DNA of 64,000 nucleotides from Actinoplanes sp. NBC_00393 (GTDB lineage Bacteria; Actinomycetota; Actinomycetes; Mycobacteriales; Micromonosporaceae). Positions 33,494 to 42,193 of this stretch are shown here, in pieces. Positions within the stretch are counted from its first letter, which is position 1. Each line of letters opens with the position of its first letter. Below the pieces are notes generated by a model, which saw only the letters and a program-made list of their open reading frames with translations, searched no databases and was not told where the DNA came from. The position numbers were made by a program, and so were the translations under genes. Where the stretch lies: assembly GCF_036053395.1 (NCBI RefSeq), contig NZ_CP107942.1, positions 7,148,501-7,212,500 of the forward strand, given 5' to 3'.

Positions 33494-34591
33494 TTAAAGA
33501 ACTCGGTGCACCCAGCTGAAGGGGTCCTCGGCGCGGCCGCGCTGGATGTCGACCAGTTCTTTGCGCAGGCCCATGGTGACCTCGCCGGAACCGCCGTCGG
33601 CGACCGTGAACTCGCCGTCCTCGCTGCGGATCGTGCCGATCGGCGTGATCACCGCGGCGGTGCCGCAGGCGAACGCCTCGCGGACCCGGCCGGAAGCGAC
33701 GCCGTCACGCCACTCCTCCAGGCTGATCGGGCGCTCCTCGACCCGGCGGCCGGCCCGCTGCGCCAGCTTGATCACCGAGTCGCGGGTGATGCCGGGCAGG
33801 ATCGTGCCGGTCAGCGGCGGGGTGGCCAGGCTGCCGTCGTCGAAGACCAGGAAGACGTTCATGCCGCCCAGCTCGTCGATGTACTTACGCTCGACCGCGT
33901 CCAGGTAGACGACCTGGTCACAGCCGTGCTCGGCGGCCTCGGCCTGGGCCGAGAGACCGGCCGCGTAGTTGCCGCCGCACTTGGCCGCGCCGGTGCCGCC
34001 GGGCGCCGCGCGGGTGAAGTCCGGCGAGACCCAGATGTTCACCGGCTTGACGCCGCCGGAGAAGTACGGTCCGACCGGCGAGGCGATCACCAGGTAGAGG
34101 TACTCCGTTGCCGGGCGGACGCCGAGGAAGACCTCGCTCGCGTAGGCGAACGGGCGCAGGTAGAGGCTGCCCTCCTCGCCGCCCGGGATCCAGTTCCGGT
34201 CGATCGAGATGATCTCGTGCAGCGACCGGAGGAAGGTTTCGACGGGCAGGGCCGGCATCGCCATCCGCGCGGCGGACTGGTTGAACCGGGCCGCGTTCGC
34301 ATCCGGGCGGAACATCGCGACACCGCCGTCCGGCAGCGTGTACGCCTTGAGGCCCTCGAAGATCTCCTGGGCGTAGTGCAGCACCGCGCTCGCGGGGTCC
34401 ATCGGGATCGGGGCGCGGGCCTCGACCCGCGGGTCGTACCAGCCCTTACCGTCCGCGTACCGCACGGTGACCATGTGGTCGGTGAAGATGCGGCCGAAGC
34501 CGGGGTTCGCCAGCAGGGCGGCGCGTTCTGCGTCGCCTACGGGTGCCGGGTTCGGACGGATCTCGAAATCGAGGTTGTCACCACCGCTCAT
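33494..34591 (-). CDS. ilvE: branched-chain amino acid aminotransferase
   Basis: A 365-residue class IV PLP enzyme from ATG 34591 (MSGGDNLDFEIRPNPAPVGD), preceded by AGCAGGTC; the open frame goes to 34639. It contains YAQEIFEGLKAYTLPDGGVA, PFAYASEVFLGVRPATEYL, AKCGGNYAAGLSAQAEAAEH (PLP lysine region, GGNYA), YIDELGGMNVFLVFDDGS and PLTGTILPGITRDSVIKLAQ, all canonical for BCAT. It performs the final transamination to valine, leucine and isoleucine. It follows leuB on the same strand with its own promoter-like elements in the 155-bp gap. Confidence 0.97.
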   Translation of the reverse strand: MSGGDNLDFEIRPNPAPVGDAERAALLANPGFGRIFTDHMVTVRYADGKGWYDPRVEARAPIPMDPASAVLHYAQEIFEGLKAYTLPDGGVAMFRPDANAARFNQSAARMAMPALPVETFLRSLHEIISIDRNWIPGGEEGSLYLRPFAYASEVFLGVRPATEYLYLVIASPVGPYFSGGVKPVNIWVSPDFTRAAPGGTGAAKCGGNYAAGLSAQAEAAEHGCDQVVYLDAVERKYIDELGGMNVFLVFDDGSLATPPLTGTILPGITRDSVIKLAQRAGRRVEERPISLEEWRDGVASGRVREAFACGTAAVITPIGTIRSEDGEFTVADGGSGEVTMGLRKELVDIQRGRAEDPFSWVHRVL

Positions 34592-34655
34592 GACAAAGAG
34601 ACCTGCTTTCTGCAGAAAAGATCGAAGCATGCGAGGCACCCGTAGTGCCGCATGA

Positions 34656-34683
34656 AATCTACCCCGAACGGTCGTTAAAACAA
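34656..34683 (-). promoter_or_regulatory. ilvE promoter
   Basis: On the minus strand TTGTTT (34678-34683), 16 bp, TAGATT (34656-34661), giving a start about 60 bases ahead of ilvE. Confidence 0.5.
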
Positions 34684-34698
34684 TGACCGCGGGGTGAC

Positions 34699-34717
34699 GG
34701 AGCCCTGGTCGGGCTCC
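34699..34717 (-). terminator. short hairpin after leuB
   Basis: GGAGCCC (34699-34705) pairs with GGGCTCC (34711-34717) around TGGTC, 30 bp past the leuB stop; no T-run. Confidence 0.5.
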
Positions 34718-34746
34718 GGTTGGCTCCGGCTGGGAGAGGCGCCGAC

Positions 34747-35772
34747 TCAGACGGCGGCGGCGACCCGGTCGCCGACCTCGGCGGTACGCAGCGGCGCGCC
34801 CGAAGTGCGGGACGCGACCTCGGCCGCGACCGCCTCGGTTACTCGCCGTGCCTCATCGAGGTGGCCCAGGTGCTCCAGCAGCAGGGCCGCGGAGAGGATC
34901 GCGGCCGCCGGGTCGGCGAGGCCCTTGCCGGCGATGTCCGGCGCGGAGCCGTGCACCGGCTCGAAGGTCGACGGGAACTTGCGCTCCGGGTTGACGGAGC
35001 CGCTGGCTGCCATGCCGATGCCGCCGGTCACGGCCGCGGCGATGTCGGTGAGGATGTCACCGAAGAGGTTGTCGGTCACCACCACGTCGAACCGCTGCGG
35101 GTTGCTCACCATGAACATGCTGGCGGCGTCGATGTGCTGGTATTCCGTGGTGACGCCGGGGTGCTCGGCCGCGACGGCGGCGAACGCCCGCGACCACAGG
35201 TTGCCGGCGTGCGTGAGCACGTTGGTCTTGTGCACCAGGGTGACGTGGCGGCGGTCGCGGCGCTCGGCGCGGGCGAAGGCGTCGCGGATGACCCGCTCGA
35301 CGCCGTGCCGGGTGTTCAGGCTCTCCTCGGTCGCGATCTCGGCGGGAGTGTCCTTGTGCAGGACGCCGCCGGCGCCGACGTAGAGGCCCTCGGTGCCCTC
35401 ACGCACCACGACCATGTCGATCTCGCCCGCCTTGACGCCGGCGAGCGGGCTGGTGGTGCCCGGCCACAGCTTGGAGGGGCGCAGGTTCACATACTGATCG
35501 AAGTCGAACCGCAGCTTCAGCAGCAGCCCGCGCTCGAGGACACCCGGCGGGACGCTCGGGTCGCCGATCGCGCCGAGCAGGATGGCGTCGTGGCCGGCCA
35601 GCTCGTCCTGGATCGCCTGCGGCAGGACCTCACCGGTGCGGTTGTAGAGGCGGGCACCCAAGTCGTACTCGTTGTAGTCGGCCCCGGGGAGGACGGCGTC
35701 GATCACCTTGCGGGCCTGGGCGGTCACCTCGGTCCCGATGCCGTCTCCGGCGACAACCGCGATCCGCGCCAC
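34747..35772 (-). CDS. leuB: 3-isopropylmalate dehydrogenase
   Basis: A 341-residue enzyme from GTG 35772, chosen because the fold starts [20 protein letters not shown] and GGGAG lies about ten bases upstream; an ATG at 35802 and a GTG at 35778 are alternatives. It carries out NAD-dependent oxidative decarboxylation of isopropylmalate. Landmarks: [64 protein letters not shown] and [20 protein letters not shown]. The length is typical of the actinobacterial type. Upstream of ilvE on the same strand. Confidence 0.97.
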   Translation of the reverse strand: MARIAVVAGDGIGTEVTAQARKVIDAVLPGADYNEYDLGARLYNRTGEVLPQAIQDELAGHDAILLGAIGDPSVPPGVLERGLLLKLRFDFDQYVNLRPSKLWPGTTSPLAGVKAGEIDMVVVREGTEGLYVGAGGVLHKDTPAEIATEESLNTRHGVERVIRDAFARAERRDRRHVTLVHKTNVLTHAGNLWSRAFAAVAAEHPGVTTEYQHIDAASMFMVSNPQRFDVVVTDNLFGDILTDIAAAVTGGIGMAASGSVNPERKFPSTFEPVHGSAPDIAGKGLADPAAAILSAALLLEHLGHLDEARRVTEAVAAEVASRTSGAPLRTAEVGDRVAAAV

Positions 35773-36120
35773 GCTCACGTCCACTCCCAACGTCGGGTCC
35801 AACCCGTGCCAGGGTAGCCGTGCTTCCCGTTGTGCGGTACGCCGGTCCCACTGGTTGGATTAGTGGGTACGCGAACAGCCCCCGGACCGCGGCAAACGGT
35901 CACGGGGGCTGCTGCGACGAGTACGCGTGGTTCGGTCCCGCCGGATGACCGCGCGGCCGGACACGAAGCTCATCACCCGAAGACGAGCCCGCGCGGCGCC
36001 GTGCGGCAGGGACAACGCTAGCGAGACGGACTAATGACGCGCAAGGCGCATCACCGCGTGTCCGGCTCCGAGTCGAACCAACTGCGAAGATCGCGTGTCG
36101 AATACGCCCTCGAACACACA
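35773..36120 (-). promoter_or_regulatory. leuB upstream region with long-range hairpin
   Basis: No gene is supported. On the minus strand TTGCGC and TAGCGT are spaced 18 bp near 36018-36047, and between that promoter-like pair and leuB a hairpin with 9-bp arms, CAGCCCCCG (35876-35884) and CGGGGGCTG (35903-35911), can form. A short frame beginning MSFVSGRAVIRR overlaps it but is not enriched in Leu codons, so an attenuator is only a possibility. Confidence 0.4.
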
Positions 36121-36150
36121 GCGCATCATCCCTGCGGAGGGATGATGCGC
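36121..36150 (-). terminator. terminator of the first toxin-immunity unit
   Basis: Perfect 13-bp stem GCGCATCATCCCT (36121-36133) and its complement (36138-36150), tetraloop GCGG, 15 bp past the immunity-gene stop. Confidence 0.88.
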
Positions 36151-36165
36151 TGCACCCATCTACAG

Positions 36166-36648
36166 CTAGTCGGCCATCGCCAGTCCACCCGACGCAGTGC
36201 GGAGAACCCGGAGTCCGGCTCCGTCGAGATAGACGGCCGGGGCATCCAGCTCCAATGCCCCTACCCGGATCCCGTCCGCGCTCCTTCCCTCGAAGACGCT
36301 GTTGGCCATCCGCTTGGCGTCGAACAACTGCGGAGGTGCCGCGTATCCAGTCCCGTCTCCGATCCACGCCACCACGCCTCCGGAGGCGAAGATCCAGTCA
36401 TAGGTTCGATGGACGCCCGTGCGCCATGACTCACTGTCGGGAAACTCCTCAAAAGTGAGATCCCAGAGCTTTATCTCCCAGTCCTGCCCATGCATCGTGA
36501 AGTCACCGGCCTGCGCCAGAGCCGGGAAACACTCGAGCGGGAAATCATCGCCGTGCCACGCGCCACGCGGAAACAGAGCGTAGAACGTGATGCCGGGTCG
36601 GTCACCACGGAACGGCTGCCTCAGCGTGGCGCGGGCCGGCGTTGTCAA
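36166..36648 (-). CDS. putative immunity protein of the first polymorphic toxin
   Basis: A 160-residue protein whose ATG overlaps the toxin stop (ATGA), the standard placing of an immunity gene. No signal peptide. It contains RPGITFYALFPRGAWHGDDF, FTMHGQDWEIKLWDLTFEEF and YDWIFASGGVVAWIGDGTGY; rich in Trp, Asp and Gly. No known Imm family is recognised. The role (blocking the C-terminal toxin domain in the cytosol) is inferred from position. It has more AT-rich codons than the neighbours, often a sign of transfer. Confidence 0.7.
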   Translation of the reverse strand: MTTPARATLRQPFRGDRPGITFYALFPRGAWHGDDFPLECFPALAQAGDFTMHGQDWEIKLWDLTFEEFPDSESWRTGVHRTYDWIFASGGVVAWIGDGTGYAAPPQLFDAKRMANSVFEGRSADGIRVGALELDAPAVYLDGAGLRVLRTASGGLAMAD

Positions 36649-39600
36649 GGGGTGACGCCCCAGTGGCGCAGCTGATCCGCCGTAGCCTCATAGGCAGTCG
36701 CCATTTCACCCTTTCTGTCCCCGGAAGTCCATACTTGAACTGCAATCCAGCGACCATTCTGCTCTCCCACGAAGATTTCTACGGGGTCGCCCTGCGTGTG
36801 CGTCGGGGTGAGCCGCTTCGTGGGGTTCTGGAGGATCGGACTCAGGATCTTGCGGAGCGCCTCCGGGCTCTTCTTCCCTGACCAGTTACCGGTGACGATG
36901 CCGACCTCCTGGAGGTGCCGCCAGGCATGGTTGAGCCGGTCATTTTTGGCGAGAGCCGTCTTGGTAGCAGTCTCACAGAGTCCCGAACCATCGTTGTGGA
37001 CCAGAATCGACGCGGAACCAGCAACCACGTAGTACGTGTGGATGTCGGCGACCGTGAGGTTGTGGACCACCATCTGAACGGAGCGGTGCCCGACAGCGGA
37101 GATCTGGACAAGCGTGCCGGCGCTGGTCCGTAGCCACTGCTGCGGCGAGAGGCGTTCGGCTTCGACCCACTCAGACAACGCTGGCACCCAGAACGGATGG
37201 TTGTGCGTGGCGGTGATGGTGGCAGTAGCGACACCACGAGTCCCGTCAGTGTCGACGGTGATGTCGACGAGCTGCTTGTCACCGCTGCCGATGATCGTGT
37301 CGGTGACTGCCTTGCCCGCGGTGACGCCGCTGATCGGGTCGGTCGCCAGCACCTCGTCGCCGACGGCCAGCTTTTCGATCGCGCGAGTCGTACCGTCGGC
37401 GAGCAGGACCGGGGTGCCAGGAACAAAACTGTTACCAGGGCAGCCGGTGTTGCGGCGATCCAGCAGCTTCTTCTTGGCCTTCTGGAGCAGCTCGTCTGCT
37501 TTCTTGCCGGCGAGCCGGAGACCCTCCACGAATTTCTCGTACTTCTTGTACAGGTCCCAGACGTTTCCGAGCTTCTTCAGCTTGCCGAACGGGACCAGGT
37601 CGAAGACCGCCCAGAAGCAAGCGCCGAAGCTGGGCTTGGTGACACAGTTCTTGATCTCACCGATGAACAGGTCACCCAGGAATTCAAGACCGTTCTCCTT
37701 GATGAAGTCCATCAGGCCTTGTTCGGCGGCTTCCTTGGCCTTGAGGTATTCCGCCCGCTCTTCCGGGGTCAGCTCGTTGAGGAGTTCCTGCTCCTGCTCT
37801 GGTGTCAGGCCGGAGCCGTCTTCCAAAGCCTTTTCGATTCGTTCCCGTTCAGCGGTCTCGGCCCGCTCGTACGCTTTCTGCGCTTCCACGGCGTGTTCAA
37901 GAGCTTTTGCAGCGGCCTCGGCGGCACTGTCGGCATGCTTCTGCGCCGATTCCGCTGCCTCCTTGGCGTCCGCGGCGTCCGCTTCGGCTTCGTCGGCGGC
38001 GCCGCGGGCTGCGGCAGCGTCGCTCTCTGCCCGAATGGCGGCGCTGTCGGCAGCGTCCGCATCGGCTTGCGCCTGCTGGGCGCTGCGGCCGGCGATCGCG
38101 GCGTCATTGGCAGCTTCGTTGGCAGCCTGCCGCGCTGCGTAGGCGTCGGCCTTCGCCTGCGCGTCCGCCCGACCCGCACTGGCCGCCGCCGCACGAGCAG
38201 CCGCGCCCTCGATCGCAGCCTGCGCGGCGTACTTCTTAGCCTCCGCCGCAGACTGCGCAGCTTCGGCAGCCGACTTAGCCGCTTGGGCAGCGGCGACGTA
38301 GGCGGGTTTGACCTGGGCGTTGGCCAGATCGGCAGCCTGCTGCGCCTTGGTAGCTGCGACGAGAGCTTCATCCGCACGGGCCTGCGCCGCGGCCGCCTGT
38401 TCCTCGCCGATGGTCTTGGCCTGCTCGGCCACGAGCTTGACGAAGTCCGCGTCGATGTCGGCGCCGGTGAACGGGGAGACCATGGCGATCGCGGTGTCGT
38501 GCGGTGCTGCGATTCCCGCCGATGACGACGCTGCTGCAGAAGCCGCTTTGATCGCGGTCTCGGCCTGCGCCGCTGCGGCAACAGCCTCGGTCGTTGCGGC
38601 CTCGGCCTCACTCTTAGTCCGGTCCGCTGCCCACAGTGCACGGACCGCTTCCTCAGCGGCTTGCCGGGCCAGGTTCACCGCGTTGGCAGCTGCCTGCGCC
38701 GCTTTCGCCTGCTGCGCTGTCGCGACCGCAGCCTTCGCATCAGCCCGCACGCGAGCCGCATGCGTGGCCTTTGCCGAGGCTTCGGCCTTGTCGGCAGCCG
38801 CATCAGCTGCAGCTGCCGCGGCACGCGCCTTCTCGGCCGCTGCCCATGCCCGGTCAGCAGCTTGCTGAGCCGCCGTGGCCGCGCCGCGTGCGTTCGCCGC
38901 AGCGCCAGTGGCGGTGTTCGCGAATCCCCGTGCCGACTTGGCGGCGTTGTCCGCAGTCCGATACTCGCCGTCGGCCTGGTCCGCCGCGGCTTGCGCCTCG
39001 TTCCGGGCTTCCTCGCTGTCAGCCTGGGCCACCCACGCCTTAGTCGTCTGCGCCTTGGCCTGAGCGGTCTGCCGATTGCGCTCCGCAGCGAGCGCCGCAT
39101 CCCGGGCTTGCTCCGCGGCTCGTTCCTTATCCCATGCGGTCTTCGCAGCGCCGGCAGCCTTCTTGTCCGCGTCCGAAGAACGCTTCGCGGCACCGTCGGC
39201 GATGGCTGCCTGGGCTTCGGCGTTCGCCCGCGCGGTTCGGGCTGCTGCGGCCTGCCGCTCGGCCTCCGCACGGTGCGCTGCCGCGTTGGCGGCTTCCTGC
39301 TGGGCGATCTGCCGCTGCCGCTTCGCCTCCGCTGCCTGAGCCTCGGCCTCCTGACGGTGCCGGCGGGTCTTCTCTGCCTCCGCCCAAGCTTTGGCCTCGG
39401 CCGCCTGCGCCTGCTCACGCGCCTTCTTCGCCCGCGCCGCAGCCGTCTTCGCCGCAGCCGCCTGCTTCGCCGCCGCAGCCGCCAATTTCGCCGCCGACTT
39501 CGCGTGCTCCTCCGCATGCTGACGCCACTTGATCGCCTGCTGCGCGTGCGCCTCCGCCTGCGCCTGAGCACCCTGCGCGTTGTTCGTCGCGACAGTCGCG

Positions 39601-40772
39601 TCCACGGCGTGCACCGCGGTCTGCGCGGCGCCGACCGCAGCGGTGGCAGCCTCGCTCATACCCTGGGTGATCTGCGACCACTCGGCGCCGTACTCCAGGC
39701 CGATCTCGATCAGATCGTTTGCCGCTGTGGTGGCCACCTGCGCTGAGCTGGCCGCCTCGGTCGCCGCGGTCTGCGCGTACCCGAGCTGCCGCTTCGACTC
39801 CGCATTGGCCGCCGCCAACTCGGTGGCCTTCGACGCCGCCGTACCAGTGCCGGCCAGCACCCGGGTAGCGTGCCGGGCAGAGTTCGCCGCCGCCGCCATC
39901 GCGTTCGACGCCTGCTGCAGAGCACGCACGCCTTCGCCGTGCGCCGCCAGCAACCGGGTGCGTGCCTCGTTCGCCGCCGCCGACTTCTGCGCCAGCTCGG
40001 TCAGTTCCTCGGCCGCCTTGTTCCGGGCCTCGAGGTCCTTGAGGTACTGCTCACGCTCCTCTGCGTCCGCACGAGCAGCAGCCAGATAGCCGGTGGCCAA
40101 GAACGCGTTGATCGCTGCGTCGTTGCCTAGGAGGGCGGTCTCGGCAGCCTTCTTGACGTGCGTCTCTGCCGGTGCTGCCGCAGCGATCAACCGGACCCGC
40201 TCCCGCAAGGTGGCAGCCCGTTCGGCAGCGTCTCTGGCGACGATCGCGTCCCGGTCGCGGGCGATGTCCGCCCCGTACGCCAGGAACGCCGCTCGATCGT
40301 CGTCGGTACCAGCCAGGACCCGGTCGACCTCGGCGTTGAAGTACGGACCCCCGGTACCCTTCATCGCCTTGATCGCCGCCAGATTGTCCGCGGCTTCCTG
40401 CTTCTTGCGGGCCGCGACCTGCTTGTCCAGCGCCGGCTTGTCGGTGATCGCGAACTTCTGGATCACCGCCGCGTCACCGGTGGCGAGCGCGGCCAGGGCG
40501 GCGTCGCGGATTTCCGGCTCCGGCGTCAAGGCGGCAACGTCGGCGACCGCCTTACGCCACCGCTCCGCCATCACGTCCACACCAGTCGTGCCGTTCCACG
40601 ACTCGGTGACCAGTGGCGGGATCTCGATTTCCGAGGCCGGCGCCTCCGTCGCTGCCGCGGACGGTGTGGGCGTCGGCTCGGCGGCCCAGGCCGGTGGGGC
40701 GTGTAGAGCGGTGCCGAAAACGATAGCTGCGAGCGACGCCGTGAGCACGGCGCGTAGTCGCGTGAGCTTCAC
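36645..40772 (-). CDS. secreted polymorphic toxin: ALF repeats, Ala-rich coiled coil, Hint domain, novel C-terminal toxin
   Basis: A 1375-residue protein from GTG 40772 (AGGACT upstream). Layout: signal peptide about 1-31 (LRAVLTASLAAIVFGTALHA, cleavage near AWA-AE); Thr/Pro linker; ALF-type repeats about 55-260 (EIRDAALAALATGDAAVIQK, KKAAETALLGNDAAINAFLA); an Ala/Gln/Glu/Lys-rich helical rod about 260-1010; conserved pre-toxin segment about 1030-1100 (CFWAVFDLVPFGKLKKLG with two cysteines); Hint domain about 1111-1261 (CPGNSFVPGTPVLLADGTTR, TATHNHPFWV, SILVHND); toxin about 1262-1375 (KNDRLNHAWRHLQEVG, EIFVGEQNGRWIAVQVW). Hint should release the toxin part by self-cleavage. Toxin activity is unknown; a small RNase fold is a guess. 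Rod closely matches the protein at 47046-51068. Confidence 0.88.
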   Translation of the reverse strand: MKLTRLRAVLTASLAAIVFGTALHAPPAWAAEPTPTPSAAATEAPASEIEIPPLVTESWNGTTGVDVMAERWRKAVADVAALTPEPEIRDAALAALATGDAAVIQKFAITDKPALDKQVAARKKQEAADNLAAIKAMKGTGGPYFNAEVDRVLAGTDDDRAAFLAYGADIARDRDAIVARDAAERAATLRERVRLIAAAAPAETHVKKAAETALLGNDAAINAFLATGYLAAARADAEEREQYLKDLEARNKAAEELTELAQKSAAANEARTRLLAAHGEGVRALQQASNAMAAAANSARHATRVLAGTGTAASKATELAAANAESKRQLGYAQTAATEAASSAQVATTAANDLIEIGLEYGAEWSQITQGMSEAATAAVGAAQTAVHAVDATVATNNAQGAQAQAEAHAQQAIKWRQHAEEHAKSAAKLAAAAAKQAAAAKTAAARAKKAREQAQAAEAKAWAEAEKTRRHRQEAEAQAAEAKRQRQIAQQEAANAAAHRAEAERQAAAARTARANAEAQAAIADGAAKRSSDADKKAAGAAKTAWDKERAAEQARDAALAAERNRQTAQAKAQTTKAWVAQADSEEARNEAQAAADQADGEYRTADNAAKSARGFANTATGAAANARGAATAAQQAADRAWAAAEKARAAAAAADAAADKAEASAKATHAARVRADAKAAVATAQQAKAAQAAANAVNLARQAAEEAVRALWAADRTKSEAEAATTEAVAAAAQAETAIKAASAAASSSAGIAAPHDTAIAMVSPFTGADIDADFVKLVAEQAKTIGEEQAAAAQARADEALVAATKAQQAADLANAQVKPAYVAAAQAAKSAAEAAQSAAEAKKYAAQAAIEGAAARAAAASAGRADAQAKADAYAARQAANEAANDAAIAGRSAQQAQADADAADSAAIRAESDAAAARGAADEAEADAADAKEAAESAQKHADSAAEAAAKALEHAVEAQKAYERAETAERERIEKALEDGSGLTPEQEQELLNELTPEERAEYLKAKEAAEQGLMDFIKENGLEFLGDLFIGEIKNCVTKPSFGACFWAVFDLVPFGKLKKLGNVWDLYKKYEKFVEGLRLAGKKADELLQKAKKKLLDRRNTGCPGNSFVPGTPVLLADGTTRAIEKLAVGDEVLATDPISGVTAGKAVTDTIIGSGDKQLVDITVDTDGTRGVATATITATHNHPFWVPALSEWVEAERLSPQQWLRTSAGTLVQISAVGHRSVQMVVHNLTVADIHTYYVVAGSASILVHNDGSGLCETATKTALAKNDRLNHAWRHLQEVGIVTGNWSGKKSPEALRKILSPILQNPTKRLTPTHTQGDPVEIFVGEQNGRWIAVQVWTSGDRKGEMATAYEATADQLRHWGVTP

Positions 40773-40839
40773 TGCAGAGTCCTATCCAGCAGAAATGGGC
40801 ACGCGTCACCCGTACGCATGCAGAAAGTCGGAGTCGGCG

Positions 40840-41892
40840 TCAGCCGTTGGGGTCGAGAAGCGCAGCTTCGGCCTTCACGGCCTTGTCGAAGAGCGCAAGC
40901 CAAGACGCGGCCTGTTCCGCTGCCGCCTGCTGTTCCTTGAGCCATTCCTCGCGCGTGCCCAGCGAGGTGCCGGCGATGGTCTGCCAGTGCGGGCTGGTCG
41001 CCGACGCGGCGGCGATGGAGATCTGCAGCCAGACCTCGGCCTGCTGGAGGGCGACCTGCTCGGCGTTGGCCCAGGCCACCCGGGGGGCGCTGGTCTGTGC
41101 GCCGACGAGGGCCCACTCCCGGGCCGCGGCCGCGCGCAGCTGCGCCTTCGCCTCGTCGGCGGCGTTGCGCGCCTTGAGCTCGGCGTCCTCCGCCGCCTTC
41201 ACGAGCCCGCGGGACGTCACCAGCCAGGCCTTGTCCGCGTCGGCGCACTGCCTACGGAAGGTCTGGGTGTCCAGCTTGGACGCGCTGACCCAGCCGTAGT
41301 TCAGGAATTCGGCGACGTCCTTGTCGGTCGTCCCCTCGGCGACGGCCCGTCCGGCCCAGGCCCGGACCTGATCGCCGGGGTCGTTCTCGCTCAGGAAGAT
41401 CACGTAGTCGCGGTCGGCCTGCTTCACCAGGTCGGCGCGGAGCTTGTCGTCGGCGATGCCCTGCTTGTCGCGAGCCAGATTCTCCTGGTAGCCGGTGTTG
41501 ACGAAGTAGGCGAGCTCCGCCTCGCTGCCGATCAAGGCACGGCGACCTGCGTTGTTGACCCACGGGTAGTACTGGACCGGGTGGGTATTGACCATCCGCT
41601 GCGTGTAGGAGATGTGCCGGGCAAGCGTCGTCGCGGCGCGTTCCATCGCCTTGTCGTAGCCGCCCTCGATCGCCAGGAAGTTGGTGATGGACGCGACGTC
41701 GCCGGGCGCGAGGGCCGCACGGGCGGCGCTGCGCACCAGCGCACGCTCATCGTGGACCGAGAGCCAGCGTACGAAGAACCGCTCCGCTTCCTCGAGCTCG
41801 GTCAACGGCTCCGCCGCCCACGCGGGACCGGCGTACGGAACGGCCGCCAGCGTCATCGCGGCCGCCGCAAAGAGCACACTTCTGCGCTTCAT
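40840..41892 (-). CDS. secreted ALF-repeat protein preceding toxin 1
   Basis: A 350-residue protein from ATG 41892, with GGGGGATTCC just upstream; the longer open frame to 41967 is not needed. A signal peptide ends near residue 27 (SVLFAAAAMTLAAVPYAGPA, then WAAEP). Mature part: FFVRWLSVHDERALVRSAAR, then ALF-like segments (RRALIGSEAELAYFVNTGYQ, VRAWAGRAVAEGTTDKDVAE) and a helical Ala-rich C-terminal half (EEWLKEQQAAAEQAASWLAL). It has no toxin or enzyme domain. It lies 67 bp upstream of the giant toxin gene on the same strand, probably co-transcribed, and may be a secretion or assembly partner; that role is inference. Confidence 0.78.
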   Translation of the reverse strand: MKRRSVLFAAAAMTLAAVPYAGPAWAAEPLTELEEAERFFVRWLSVHDERALVRSAARAALAPGDVASITNFLAIEGGYDKAMERAATTLARHISYTQRMVNTHPVQYYPWVNNAGRRALIGSEAELAYFVNTGYQENLARDKQGIADDKLRADLVKQADRDYVIFLSENDPGDQVRAWAGRAVAEGTTDKDVAEFLNYGWVSASKLDTQTFRRQCADADKAWLVTSRGLVKAAEDAELKARNAADEAKAQLRAAAAREWALVGAQTSAPRVAWANAEQVALQQAEVWLQISIAAASATSPHWQTIAGTSLGTREEWLKEQQAAAEQAASWLALFDKAVKAEAALLDPNG

Positions 41893-42193
41893 GGAATCCC
41901 CCGTTTTTCGCGCAACACTGATGCGCCGACCTCCCGAGGTCTGCGCAATAGACGCAGATGAAAACATAAATGTCTGCCAAACGCCTCCCCGGAAATCTCA
42001 GGAACATGACTTTCTCCGGGCTGATCAGCGGAAACAGAAATCTGAGCGATCCGTCATAGCGATGCAGCCTTGTCAATGGCCGAAGCGCCGGGCTAGCTTG
42101 CCCGGGCGTCCGTTGGCGGCGCGGGCAGGTCCCGTTGCTCGCGCCCTTCGGCATTGACGTCTCTCCAGCACTTCACACGGGGGAATCACCTTC
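41893..42193 (+). promoter_or_regulatory. divergent promoter region, with a good plus-strand promoter
   Basis: TTGTCA (42070-42075), 18 bp, TAGCTT (42094-42099) form a plausible promoter for the plus-strand secreted gene at 42194. The region separates the minus-strand toxin operon from the plus-strand lectin/repeat genes; the minus promoter is not clear. It is AT-richer than its surroundings around 41950-42060. Confidence 0.55.

Noticed and set aside
36034..36429. 131-codon plus-strand frame
   Set aside because: Runs through the perfect terminator hairpin at 36121-36150 and antisense to the immunity gene.
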